A stretch of 22,698 nucleotides of DNA, taken from assembly GCA_002311635.1 (NCBI GenBank), contig DBZJ01000096.1, positions 1 through 22,698 on the forward strand, read 5' to 3'. Shown piece by piece: positions 1 through 7,928 of the stretch (the stretch's first letter is position 1; each line of letters starts with the position of its first letter). The notes under the pieces were generated by a model. That model searched no databases and was not told the origin of the DNA. It saw nothing but the letters and a program-made list of their open reading frames with translations. Source of the DNA: Syntrophaceae bacterium UBA1163. Its GTDB lineage: Bacteria > Desulfobacterota > BSN033 > UBA1163. Position numbers and translations under genes: made by a program.

Positions 1-116
1 GGGTTTTCTGGCATAGCTTATAATTTGGAAATTATATCTCATGCAACATAATTTACAACTATAATATTTTATCCTTATATTTTAACAACTTAGAAATGCG
101 TCCCCCAAATATCTTC

Positions 117-145
117 TTGACATTACCACCAAATTTCCATAAATT
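117..145 (+). promoter_or_regulatory. Putative sigma-70 promoter of the Cap4-STAND gene
   Basis: A consensus -35 box TTGACA (117-122) is followed after 17 bases by TAAATT (140-145), a 4/6 match to the -10 consensus. It lies in an AT-rich stretch about 90 bases before the likely start codon at 240, with no other gene between. AT-rich DNA yields chance matches, but the perfect -35 and the ideal spacing make this the best candidate. Confidence 0.45.
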
Positions 146-239
146 TTACCAAAAATAGCCATTAAACATAAGAAATAATGTTGGGCATAGGGATTTTCAC
201 GGAAGCGGCAGCAGGCCATAGTTACGGCAAGGTATGGTG

Positions 240-1238
240 ATGGCTAAAGTCCAGATAAAGCCCGCCGCGATAACAAGAGCCGGTTACGAGTATCAAGACC
301 TCGCCGGCATCGAGGTGCTCATTCGCCAGTACCGAGACCCTGAGCTCTACGCGTGGGTGCTGCTCGAGGCGGACGACACGAATTACCGAGCGCTCGACGA
401 CGTTGTGGCTGCACGCAAGGACGGTTCCTACGAGTTCCTGCAGGTCAAGTTCACGGTTGACCCCGACCGTTACGAGCTGGATTGGGACTGGCTTCTCGCC
501 AAGACCAAAAACGGGACCTCAATGCTCGAAAAGTGGGCGAAGTCCCTCGCCCGCGTCGCCGCGATGGGTCCAATCCACAGTGCGGGCCTTAAGACCAACC
601 GCATACCGTCTGCAGAGTTCGCCAAGTGTCTGAAGGGCACGCGGGTCGACCTTGATCTCCTACAAAAGGAAATTCGCGAGTCAGTTGAGGGCGCGTGCGG
701 AGGCGCCGCCGACGCCAAGGCGTTCTTCCGCGCCTTCGATTTCTTAGGAGGTCTGCCGGACCTCGACGGATACGAAAATTATTTGCGCGATCAGCTCGTG
801 CCTACGGACACGGATGCGCTGGGCTGGCTTGCCTTCCGCCACAACGTACGGCGTTGGGCGATCTACCAGAACCAGCCGGAGCCCGATGGTCGTATTCTAC
901 GGGAGCATGTTGTACAGCTCATTACGAAGCGCCGCCCGCAACCGATCCGGCAGGACTTTATCGTCCCCGACGGCTACAGCCCGCCGAACGAGGCATTCGA
1001 CAAAATCCATTCGCGGGCGCATTGTGAAGGACGACAATCCGATCACGATCCTTTGGGGAACGCCCGGACGCGGGAAGAGCACCTACCTCAGCTATCTGAC
1101 GCAGGAGCTTCAAAAGGAAGGGGCGGCCGTCACGCGACACCACTACTTTCTGTCGGCAGAGGACTCGAGTTCCAACCGCATCTCTTTCATCCAGATTTCG
1201 ACCTCGCTGATGGATCAGCTCTATGTGCGCCATCCTGA
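240..1238 (+). CDS. Cap4/DUF4297-like endonuclease domain, N-terminal part of a frameshifted Avs-like STAND gene
   Basis: This frame encodes a PD-(D/E)xK-type nuclease domain of the Cap4/DUF4297 kind, the DNA-cutting effector found in CBASS Cap4 and in several Avs (antiviral STAND) proteins. Visible signs, numbered from the ATG at 240, are a GYEYQ motif at about 15-19, an acidic LLEADD stretch at about 41-46, ALDD at 51-54 and LQVK at 67-70. That order of conserved acidic residues followed by Q-x-K is the family's catalytic signature. I prefer ATG 240 to ATG 234 because the purine-rich AAGG at 229-232 is then 7 bases away. The real sequence in this frame ends near 1016: the remaining 70 or so codons to the stop at 1238 overlap the STAND domain, which is read in the other frame, and look like noise. 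Restoring the frame by dropping one base near 1017 gives a single protein of about 1,942 residues. Domain call is by motif, not by search. Confidence 0.72.
   Translation: MAKVQIKPAAITRAGYEYQDLAGIEVLIRQYRDPELYAWVLLEADDTNYRALDDVVAARKDGSYEFLQVKFTVDPDRYELDWDWLLAKTKNGTSMLEKWAKSLARVAAMGPIHSAGLKTNRIPSAEFAKCLKGTRVDLDLLQKEIRESVEGACGGAADAKAFFRAFDFLGGLPDLDGYENYLRDQLVPTDTDALGWLAFRHNVRRWAIYQNQPEPDGRILREHVVQLITKRRPQPIRQDFIVPDGYSPPNEAFDKIHSRAHCEGRQSDHDPLGNARTREEHLPQLSDAGASKGRGGRHATPLLSVGRGLEFQPHLFHPDFDLADGSALCAPS
1015..1018 (+). other. Apparent frameshift joining nuclease and STAND domains
   Basis: Sensible coding passes from the frame of position 240 to the frame one base later within 1011-1021. The local sequence TCGCGGGCGCATT contains a GGG run at 1015-1017. 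Removing one G gives S-R-R-I-V-K with no break and leads straight into the Walker A motif at 1057. This could be a sequencing or assembly slip in a G run, a true inactivating mutation, or, least likely, programmed +1 frameshifting. Nothing in the flanks marks a known recoding signal. Confidence 0.75.
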
Positions 1239-4200
1239 AGCCATGGCGGGCGTCGCGGAAGATGCCGATAAGTTACGGTCCGCCATCGGGATTACCGCGG
1301 CCAACCTCGCCACCAAAGGGCAGCGGCTTTACATCGTCGTCGACGGACTCGATCAGGTATGGCGTGACACGCAGCGCGTCGACCAGCTCAATCACCTCTT
1401 CAACGAGCTGCTCCCGCTGCCGCCAAATGTCAGTCTTATCGTCGGAACACAGCGTGTCCCCGACGAGCAGCTGCCCGGCAAGCTGCTGACGATCGCGAAT
1501 GAGGATGACTGGATCGAGATTCCGCGCATGGACGAGGTCGCGGTCCATCGCTGGGTGGTGCAGCAGGACAAGGCGCGTCCACTCATCCTGCGGTTTGATC
1601 CGACGCCCCAGCGGCGCGCCGAAATGATCGATGAGATCGCGAGGGTTTTTTTTAATATCAGCCAGGGTCACCCGCTGCATTTGATTTACGCATATGAGGG
1701 GCTCATACGCGCAGGCCGTCCAACGTCTGCGGAGGAAATTCAATTGCTCCCGCCGTGTCCGGATGGTGATATCCGCGTCTACTATCGGGGACTCTGGGTT
1801 CGCCTCAGCGCGGATGCCAAAAACGCCCTCCACATGCTCGCGGGATCGGACTTCTTCTGGCCAAGCCTCGGCATAAGACAGGTGCTAGGGGACTTCAGCC
1901 AGATCGACCATCTTTTGGAGCCACGCAATGTCGGCATGGTCCCTTTCCACTCGAGCATATTCGCATGGGTGCGGGAGCGGGATGACCATGCGGAAAGCTA
2001 TCAGGCGCTCCTGCCGAAGATCATCAACTGGCTCGCGAATGATGCGCCTGAATACTGGCGATGGGGCTGGCTATGGCTCGCAAGGGCGCAGGCAGGCGAT
2101 TTCAAGGATTTGCTCGCAGGTGCAACGCGGGATTGGGTCGTAGAATCCCTCGCGAAGGGCTGGCCCGATCAGCAGATCGTAAACATCCTCGCCGTCGCGG
2201 AAGCGAAGACCTTCGAAGACGGAGACCTTCCGCGAACAGTATCCCTTCGCAGTCTTAAGACCCGCGTTTCAAACGCGCGCGAGTTTCAATCGCATGATTT
2301 TCCCACTTACCGAGGGACTGTCCTCGCGGTTTCCGACAACCGCCAGCAGACGCTGAACCTTGTCGACGACATCCACGACTTGACCGACAGCGAAGTGACA
2401 CAGCTCGCCCGCCTCGGCCCAAATGAAATGTCCCCTCAGATCTTACCAGCGTGCCTCAATGAACTGGCTCGCCGCGTCAACGCATGGATCGCGCTGCGGC
2501 ACCGCCCCGAGCGGGAATTCACAGAGCTCTCGGATCAGCTCCTCTCGGTCAGTGCGCTGATGGATAAGGAGACAGTGCGGCGCACGCTAAACTATGCGCG
2601 CAGCTTCAAGAAGCCAGAGCCCCATGTCGCGAGGTTCATCCGTCTGCTAGGTGATGCGCAAAACATCGAGGGCCTTCAGCTCGTCCGCAAGACGTTAAGC
2701 GGCGCCAAGTGGAAGGATCACCGGCGATTGATCCACGACGCGCTCATACGGGCGGGCAACTTCACGGGCGCGGATGTCAGAGAACTCGTCCCTCTCGGTA
2801 AGGAGTCCCTCTCGGCCTTTGCCGCATGCTGTTTCCTCTGGCGCGATCGCGATGCAAAGATAGAAGTGCATATCCCTCCGGTGCCCAAAGACCTCATCCG
2901 CGAGCACTATTCACTCGGTGAGAACGCGGAGGTCACGTCCTTCTTCTACGAGGCGTTCTGGACCGCGCTATATGTAGGTTTTTGCGCGAGGGGCGGCGAT
3001 TACTCGATGATCCATCCGGGGCTCGGTGAGGCCGATCTGGGGTGGCTACCGCAGGGTCTGGCACAGCTCGAGGAGATCGCAAGGAACATTACGGAAGGCC
3101 GGCTCGTTCCCACCTTCTCCGCCGTCTACGCCGAGGCTGCTGATTTGGAGCCTGTCCAGTGGGGTCCAGCTCCCGAAAGAGAAGATGCACAGTATCGGGC
3201 CTTCAACGAGGCTCTCCGCCGCATCGCCGTCGATCTGCATTTCCTTGGTCTTTCCGACCCCGGCAATACGAAGGTGCCGGCCTCGGAGCTGAGCATAGCG
3301 CGCCAATCCGCCCATTGGTCTGACACGATCTGGGTGACACGCAATGTGGGCGACAGGATTCCTCTCCTTGATAAGGACGGTGCAGCCGCGCTTCTCACCG
3401 ACGAGGCGAAAGTCCTTTCAGCGAAGGTGACGGAGTTCAACGAGCGTTCAGGGCGTTGGACGGAACTCGCGAACTTGGCGCTACTCTATGAGGACGGAAG
3501 ACAGGCCGAGTTTCTGGGGCACGCCGCCGAATGCCTTGTCAGCTATGGCTGGCGAAAAGACCTCCACGCGATGGATGTGCTCGATGCCGTTGTCGAGTTG
3601 AGCGCGAAGAAACCGGCTGTGACGCGGGCACACATCGATACGCTCGTCCCGATCATCGAGATGATAACGGAATTCACGGACGGCGACGAGACGAATCACG
3701 TACGATCTGAGCTTATCGAAGTCGTGGCGAAGGTTGCGCCCGAGCGGTTGCCCTCCCTCTACAAACACCACCTCTCGACCGACGATTATTCCTATGCCGA
3801 CGAGTGCCTGATCGAACTCGCGAAGATTATGGATCTCGAATCCCCGGAAGGTGCCGCACTAGCCCGCACGTTCCTTGACGAGCGAAGCCTGGGGGTTCTC
3901 GAGGACCGCGCGGTCAATGAACCTGCCGCCCGTAAACTCCTCGATAGTCAAGCTGCCTTTCTCGGCCGCCCGCCGAAAGCTGCCCGCGAAATCAAAGCGA
4001 CCAAAGAAGAGGAGCTTTCCGAGCGGGAGAAAGAGGCTGCCAAGGTCGACCCCACATCGTTCGGCTATAAGGATTTCGCCGTCGTCGTCGAAGCAGCTGT
4101 GGCCGTCCATTACAGGAGCCGCGAGGAATTCATGGTGAAGTGGCTCCATCACTGGAAGACCCAGGGCAAAGCATTGTACGCTCTGCACTCGATTCTCTCC

Positions 4201-6069
4201 TACTTCGAGACGAGCGAAACAACCTACGGTGCTGAAGAGATCCTCGACGAAGCCTTCCTTGTGAGCCTCGCGGTCGAGGGCAAAGACGCTGCATACCCGT
4301 GGCTCGTCAAAGCCCACATTCATCGCCACGGCTGGCAGAGCTACTACACGTCCGAGACCGAGACAATGACGCGGATCAGGCTCGCCGCGAAGCACTACCC
4401 GGATCGCTGGCTCCAATACATCAAGGACACGTCGGTGCCCGCTCCCTCCTACCGACGCCGACGCTACAGTTTCGTGGTTGGCTACAAATACCTGGTGCGC
4501 TTCCTGATGCTCGTCGGGCAGGTGGAGCTTGCCGACAAGATCACGACTGCCTTCGTGGACACATTGGTCGAGGAGGTCCGGGAACAGCCGATCCCGGAGA
4601 CGCCATGGTTCCTAGCAAACTCAGCCCCCCTCGCACTTTCCTTCCTCTTCGAACGGCTCAAATGGCCAGTGCCAATGTCACGCTGGAGAACGGCCAAGGA
4701 AATCCGCAACCTCCTCAATAATCCGGGCACGAGGTCCTCAACGACGGACGCGCTTTTGGACTATCTCGATCAGTGCAAGACCGAGTCCGAAGTCTGCGCG
4801 GTCCTCACTATCGTCTTTCTGACCTCGCCGGACGGCAGACCCACGCGCACGGCGCTCGCATCGCGCGTCCATTGCCCTTCCATTCTCGCCGACATCATTC
4901 TGGAGCGGACCTATGGACAGGGGCGCGGCATCGGCGGATGGCGCCAGGCTCACTCGGGATGGGCTCCGGCCGACTTCGAGGGCGGCAGCTACTTCGAGGA
5001 GCACAAGACCGCGCATGTTCCGCCGATATTCGTGAGCAATTTGAGGAAGCTGGAACGCATCAGCGGCTACCCCTTTCTACAACACTGGGCCTACGAGTGG
5101 AAAACCCTCCGGGATAAGCTGGGCACGCACTACACCCGCTACCCGCACTATTTCGACGACGTGCTGGACGCACGCGCGGGAATCATGGGCCAGTACTGGC
5201 AGCGGATGAGAGAGGTCTTCCTCTCCGCGTACCTGCGGACTCTGGCTTATGCCGTGAGCGAGTGGCGTATCCCCCAGAGGATCGCGGAAGGCTACTGCGT
5301 CGAGATCGTTGACGGGATTGCCGGTTTCTTCGATGTCGAACCCGGCGCAAGGCCGGCGTGGCTCACGGACTTCCCCGAAAGATTCTGCGCTCCCGGCGCT
5401 GATCTCACGCCCCTCATCCGCGAGCTCGTGCAGGCCGCACGAGCGGAAGGGATGAGGCTCGTCTCGCTCGACACACCAGTAGCGTCTTCAGTGCAGAAAT
5501 TCGGCAATCTGACGCTCAGCGCCCATCTCGTAACGCCGGATTACGAACTGCCCGACGGCGCCTTCCTCTATGAAAAAATGCCATTGCTGTCGATCGCAGA
5601 TACGTTCGAGCTCAAGGGTCCGCCAGCGGAGATCACGATCGAGGAAGCAAGCACGGAAGGCAAAACGGGTGACGAGGTCGCGGTCTGCAGTTGCCTCTTT
5701 CCGACACCGTTTGGAACATGGCAAAGCGACTATTTCGGCATGGGGCTGAGGATCCCCGCCCCTTATACGGTTACCAATACCGAAATCCGGTGTACACACG
5801 AGAGCATCGACTGTATTGCATCCGATGGGAAGGTTGCCTCGAGAACTCGGATATGGAACGACAATTGGGCGCCGCCGCACCCAAAGGGAGGTTCGACGCG
5901 CTGCGGTACCGCGACCATGATCGATCAGGAGGTGCTCGCCGAAGCAATTGAACGGCTAGGGCGCAAGCTCGCCTTCTTCATACGGCTGCGCATTTGGGAC
6001 CGCGAGAAGGAGTATGGGGACTACTCAGAATCGAAACGCACTTTCTTTTTGCTTGATTTAGAGGGATGA
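1024..6069 (+). CDS. Avs-like STAND NTPase with large C-terminal sensor region, distal part of frameshifted gene
   Basis: This is the ATPase and sensor half of a STAND-family defence protein. Walker A is WGTPGRGKST (about 1054-1083, near residue 273 of the rejoined protein) and Walker B is LYIVVDGLD (about 1327-1353, Asp near residue 368). A GHPLHLIYAYEGL segment near 1666-1700 sits where NACHT/STAND modules have their helical subdomain. The remaining 1,400 residues are mostly helical-looking with a charged linker around 3970-4050, and the last 200 residues turn beta-rich. I recognise no named sensor domain there. In known Avs proteins this region binds a phage protein such as terminase or portal and triggers oligomerisation and nuclease activation; that role here is inferred. 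The frame is open back to an ATG at 814, but 814-1017 is the wrong frame of the nuclease domain, so I list GTG 1024 as the first codon in sense. No ribosome site precedes it, which again favours one split gene. Base composition is clearly more GC-rich than both flanks, suggesting transfer. Confidence 0.8.
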   Translation: MKDDNPITILWGTPGRGKSTYLSYLTQELQKEGAAVTRHHYFLSAEDSSSNRISFIQISTSLMDQLYVRHPEAMAGVAEDADKLRSAIGITAANLATKGQRLYIVVDGLDQVWRDTQRVDQLNHLFNELLPLPPNVSLIVGTQRVPDEQLPGKLLTIANEDDWIEIPRMDEVAVHRWVVQQDKARPLILRFDPTPQRRAEMIDEIARVFFNISQGHPLHLIYAYEGLIRAGRPTSAEEIQLLPPCPDGDIRVYYRGLWVRLSADAKNALHMLAGSDFFWPSLGIRQVLGDFSQIDHLLEPRNVGMVPFHSSIFAWVRERDDHAESYQALLPKIINWLANDAPEYWRWGWLWLARAQAGDFKDLLAGATRDWVVESLAKGWPDQQIVNILAVAEAKTFEDGDLPRTVSLRSLKTRVSNAREFQSHDFPTYRGTVLAVSDNRQQTLNLVDDIHDLTDSEVTQLARLGPNEMSPQILPACLNELARRVNAWIALRHRPEREFTELSDQLLSVSALMDKETVRRTLNYARSFKKPEPHVARFIRLLGDAQNIEGLQLVRKTLSGAKWKDHRRLIHDALIRAGNFTGADVRELVPLGKESLSAFAACCFLWRDRDAKIEVHIPPVPKDLIREHYSLGENAEVTSFFYEAFWTALYVGFCARGGDYSMIHPGLGEADLGWLPQGLAQLEEIARNITEGRLVPTFSAVYAEAADLEPVQWGPAPEREDAQYRAFNEALRRIAVDLHFLGLSDPGNTKVPASELSIARQSAHWSDTIWVTRNVGDRIPLLDKDGAAALLTDEAKVLSAKVTEFNERSGRWTELANLALLYEDGRQAEFLGHAAECLVSYGWRKDLHAMDVLDAVVELSAKKPAVTRAHIDTLVPIIEMITEFTDGDETNHVRSELIEVVAKVAPERLPSLYKHHLSTDDYSYADECLIELAKIMDLESPEGAALARTFLDERSLGVLEDRAVNEPAARKLLDSQAAFLGRPPKAAREIKATKEEELSEREKEAAKVDPTSFGYKDFAVVVEAAVAVHYRSREEFMVKWLHHWKTQGKALYALHSILSYFETSETTYGAEEILDEAFLVSLAVEGKDAAYPWLVKAHIHRHGWQSYYTSETETMTRIRLAAKHYPDRWLQYIKDTSVPAPSYRRRRYSFVVGYKYLVRFLMLVGQVELADKITTAFVDTLVEEVREQPIPETPWFLANSAPLALSFLFERLKWPVPMSRWRTAKEIRNLLNNPGTRSSTTDALLDYLDQCKTESEVCAVLTIVFLTSPDGRPTRTALASRVHCPSILADIILERTYGQGRGIGGWRQAHSGWAPADFEGGSYFEEHKTAHVPPIFVSNLRKLERISGYPFLQHWAYEWKTLRDKLGTHYTRYPHYFDDVLDARAGIMGQYWQRMREVFLSAYLRTLAYAVSEWRIPQRIAEGYCVEIVDGIAGFFDVEPGARPAWLTDFPERFCAPGADLTPLIRELVQAARAEGMRLVSLDTPVASSVQKFGNLTLSAHLVTPDYELPDGAFLYEKMPLLSIADTFELKGPPAEITIEEASTEGKTGDEVAVCSCLFPTPFGTWQSDYFGMGLRIPAPYTVTNTEIRCTHESIDCIASDGKVASRTRIWNDNWAPPHPKGGSTRCGTATMIDQEVLAEAIERLGRKLAFFIRLRIWDREKEYGDYSESKRTFFLLDLEG

Positions 6070-6140
6070 GAGTGAATCGTGGTCAAGTCTCGCAATCCGA
6101 CATATCCGGCAGCCGTAGTGTTTGATTGCAAGACCCGTGA

Positions 6141-6371
6141 AGTTGCGGTGGGTGGTTCGAGCCCAACAACCCGCTGGAGCCGACCGCCAAGACGCGGCGG
6201 CTCAGCGCCCGCGTTGAGGCTGTAGAAAAATCAATCTCGCTCGGATCCAACCAGGTGGAGGAAAATGAAACCTCTCCAGGATGCTCTGAATACGACGATC
6301 TCATGCTGGAGAGGGTCGAGAGACCCCCCAAAGCCCTCCGTCAATCATCGTCTCCTGAGATTAAAAAATGA
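6141..6371 (+). pseudogene. Possible decayed ORF remnant
   Basis: A 76-codon open stretch runs from just after a TGA at 6138-6140 to a TGA at 6369-6371 with no ATG near its beginning and no ribosome site. Its translation starts near GGWFEPNNPLEPTAKTRRL and continues through acidic sequence (SNQVEENETSP). The GC-rich first half matches the STAND gene in style and the second half drifts. It could be the C-terminal end of a lost gene, perhaps of a mobile element that brought in the defence gene, but I do not recognise a family and chance cannot be excluded. Confidence 0.2.
6271..6314. repeat. 13-base inverted repeat (hairpin)
   Basis: CCTCTCCAGGATG at 6271-6283 pairs with CATGCTGGAGAGG at 6302-6314 with one mismatch and an 18-base loop. 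Read on the minus strand it is followed by a T-rich run (TTTCATTTTCC), weakly terminator-like, but no minus-strand gene ends here. It may be a remnant or a processing structure. Confidence 0.45.
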
Positions 6372-6455
6372 CGAGAAGGAATTTCATGAATTCCTAAGCT
6401 GACCCTTTTTAGACCCCTTGACATCCGAAAGTCGATTGCTTAGCATCTTATCAAC

Positions 6456-6485
6456 TTGACGCATGAGATTCCGTTTAGCTATACT
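6456..6485 (+). promoter_or_regulatory. Sigma-70 promoter of the alcohol dehydrogenase gene
   Basis: TTGACG (6456-6461), 18 bases, then TATACT (6480-6485): each box differs from consensus at one position. The start codon follows about 48 bases downstream with a GGGAGA ribosome site at 6519-6524. Confidence 0.65.
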
Positions 6486-6533
6486 TCTCACACTCGAAAG
6501 CAAGTTCTTATCAAATATGGGAGATAGAACAGT

Positions 6534-7568
6534 ATGAAAGCAGCTATTCTTGATAAAGGTAAACTGACCATAAAAGATGTACCTAAGCCTTCCCCTGGAT
6601 TCGAGGAAGCCTTGGTCAGGATTACCGCCACAGGTGTTTGTCATTCGGATGTACATTTGGTTAAGGGGGATTGGCCTCGGCTCGTCCCGCCGTATCCAAT
6701 TCCAATGGGTCATGAAGGCGTAGGAATCGTCGAGGAATTGGGGCCCGAAGCGGGGAAGTTCGTAAAGGAAGGCGACAGGGTGATATTGGGCCTCGGTGGT
6801 ACAGGAGGGGGATACTGGTGCGGGGCCTGCGAATATTGCCTCAGCGGAAAACCCAGGCTCTGCAAGGAGGCTAAGGTCGTTCTTGGCACCTATGCAGAGT
6901 ACATTTCGGTATGGGCAAAAGCGTTGGTAAAGCTGCCCGAACAAGTAAGTGATAACGAAGTTTCCTTGGCGTGTGGAGGATTAACAGCTTACGGCGCTGT
7001 AAAAAAACTGATTAAGTTCGACGTCTCGCCAGGAAAGCCGGTAGCCATTGTTGGCGCGGCGGGTGGTCTCGGTCACTATGCGGTTCAGATTGCCAAAGCA
7101 TTCGGGTATAAAGTGATCGGTGTTGACGTGGGCCAAGAAAAAATTGAATTCATCAAGAGATTGGGTGCGTTTGATGCTGTGGATGCAAACGAAGCAGTCA
7201 AATTTGTTAAGGAGAATTTTGGTGGAGTGTATGCCAGTATCGTATTTTCGACCAAATTAGCTGGGTTTGAGCTCGGGCTAAAGTTATTGAAACAGGGGGG
7301 AGTATTTATCTCGGTGGGGATGCCGCCCGTAAGCGAAGGAGGCATATCCATAAGCCCATTGGAGCTGTTACGGATGGACCCACTCATCATGTCGTCCGCC
7401 GTGGGCACCGTTGAGGACATGAGGGCATTAGTTCAGCTGGCAGCGGAAGGTAAAGTGAAGACTCACGTCAGCAGGGTCGGGAGCCTCTCAGAAGTCAATC
7501 AAATATTTGACGAGCTTGCGAACGGAAAATACTCCGGAAGAGCCATCATCAATAATTTGACAAAATAA
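6534..7568 (+). CDS. Zinc-dependent NAD alcohol dehydrogenase (MDR family)
   Basis: A 344-residue medium-chain dehydrogenase that oxidises alcohols or reduces aldehydes with NAD(H), in the cytoplasm. The catalytic zinc ligands are visible as Cys36 (GVCHSD), His60-Glu61 (GHE) and Cys147 (LACGGLTAYG). The structural zinc lobe is complete, with Cys96, Cys99, Cys102 and Cys110 in the CxxCxxCx7C pattern. The Rossmann motif GAAGGLGH is at 174-181, and Asp198 at the end of the second strand (VIGVDV) favours NAD over NADP. Length is normal for AdhP/AdhA-type enzymes. The start is supported by GGGAGA nine bases upstream and a strong promoter. It stands alone as far as its function goes, so the physiological substrate (ethanol, another alcohol, an aromatic or a longer-chain one) cannot be told from context. 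Confidence 0.92.
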   Translation: MKAAILDKGKLTIKDVPKPSPGFEEALVRITATGVCHSDVHLVKGDWPRLVPPYPIPMGHEGVGIVEELGPEAGKFVKEGDRVILGLGGTGGGYWCGACEYCLSGKPRLCKEAKVVLGTYAEYISVWAKALVKLPEQVSDNEVSLACGGLTAYGAVKKLIKFDVSPGKPVAIVGAAGGLGHYAVQIAKAFGYKVIGVDVGQEKIEFIKRLGAFDAVDANEAVKFVKENFGGVYASIVFSTKLAGFELGLKLLKQGGVFISVGMPPVSEGGISISPLELLRMDPLIMSSAVGTVEDMRALVQLAAEGKVKTHVSRVGSLSEVNQIFDELANGKYSGRAIINNLTK

Positions 7569-7638
7569 CCTACGGTTCATTGGGCGAATTTATATTTTGG
7601 ATGAAGCTGTGAAATAAAGATTTAGGACGAGGAATACT

Positions 7639-7686
7639 ATGGATGCATGGGTCAGGGGTTTTAGTTATAGCCATGTACCGGAATAG
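7639..7686 (+). CDS. Possible 15-residue leader ORF
   Basis: A GAGGAA ribosome site (7629-7634) precedes an ATG that opens 15 codons, ending in TAG at 7684-7686, just before the ribosome site of the next gene. The peptide (MDAWVRGFSYSHVPE) has no run of one amino acid that would suggest classical attenuation. It may be a coupling ORF or chance. Confidence 0.2.
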   Translation: MDAWVRGFSYSHVPE

Positions 7687-7700
7687 AAAGAGGTGAGATG

Positions 7701-7928
7701 ATGACAAGGAAATGGATCATTATCCTTTCGATTTTAGTGTTGATCAATTTTGGATTCAGCCTCCGATCCATGGCTGGCTGCAAGTCAGATTGTCGAGATG
7801 CGTATGAATCGGAGGTCCAATCGTGCAAAGACCAGTACGATGACCCAGATGATGCTGGGACGCTTAATATGTGCCTTGACAATGCCAGAATCGAGTATCA
7901 ATCGTGTATTGCCGAATGTGAGAACTGA
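7701..7928 (+). CDS. Small exported six-cysteine protein, predicted helical hairpin
   Basis: Function unknown. From the second Met (7701) it is 75 residues: an N-terminal signal peptide (MTRKW then a hydrophobic stretch to about residue 21, likely cut after SMA at 25) and a mature part of about 50 acidic, helix-prone residues. Six cysteines at 27, 31, 42, 58, 69 and 73 are spaced C-x3-C-x10-C-x15-C-x10-C-x3-C, an exact mirror. In a two-helix hairpin they would fall on one face and could form three rungs of disulfides (27-73, 31-69, 42-58). The DDPDDAG segment would be the turn. An alternative is that MAGC at 24-27 acts as a weak lipobox, in which case Cys27 would be lipidated and the symmetry broken. 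The ribosome site AGAGGTGAG (about 7689-7696) fits either of the two adjacent ATGs, 7698 or 7701. It follows the alcohol dehydrogenase by 130 bases; no shared role is evident. Confidence 0.7.
   Translation: MTRKWIIILSILVLINFGFSLRSMAGCKSDCRDAYESEVQSCKDQYDDPDDAGTLNMCLDNARIEYQSCIAECEN

Larger units (their letters stand above)
6070..6533. other. Gene-poor stretch with hairpins and ORF remnant
   Basis: No convincing gene lies here. It holds a GC-rich hairpin at 6178-6202 (AGCCG/CGGCT plus CCGC/GCGG, loop of six), a 13-base stem with one mismatch at 6271-6283 and 6302-6314, a 7-base stem at 6377-6395, a decayed ORF at 6141-6371 and the alcohol dehydrogenase promoter. None of the hairpins is followed by a clean U run on the plus strand, so the end of the STAND transcript is not resolved. 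Confidence 0.5.

Noticed and set aside
814..1017. ATG 814 as the true start of the STAND gene
   Set aside because: The 68 codons from 814 give an Arg/Ser/Thr-rich translation in the shadow of the well-formed nuclease frame, and no ribosome site precedes them.
3859..4416. 185-codon minus-strand ORF inside the STAND gene (also 1273-1833)
   Set aside because: Long antisense ORFs are expected opposite GC-rich coding DNA; there is no domain motif or ribosome site.
6146..6166. GGTTCGAGCCC resembling a tRNA T-arm, hinting at a tRNA or att site beside the defence gene
   Set aside because: The flanking bases do not form the five-pair T stem, and no anticodon arm, acceptor stem or CCA end can be built on either strand.
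6384..6944. 186-codon minus-strand ORF over the alcohol dehydrogenase start
   Set aside because: It covers the strong dehydrogenase promoter, its ribosome site and the zinc-binding region on the other strand, and has no recognisable domain.
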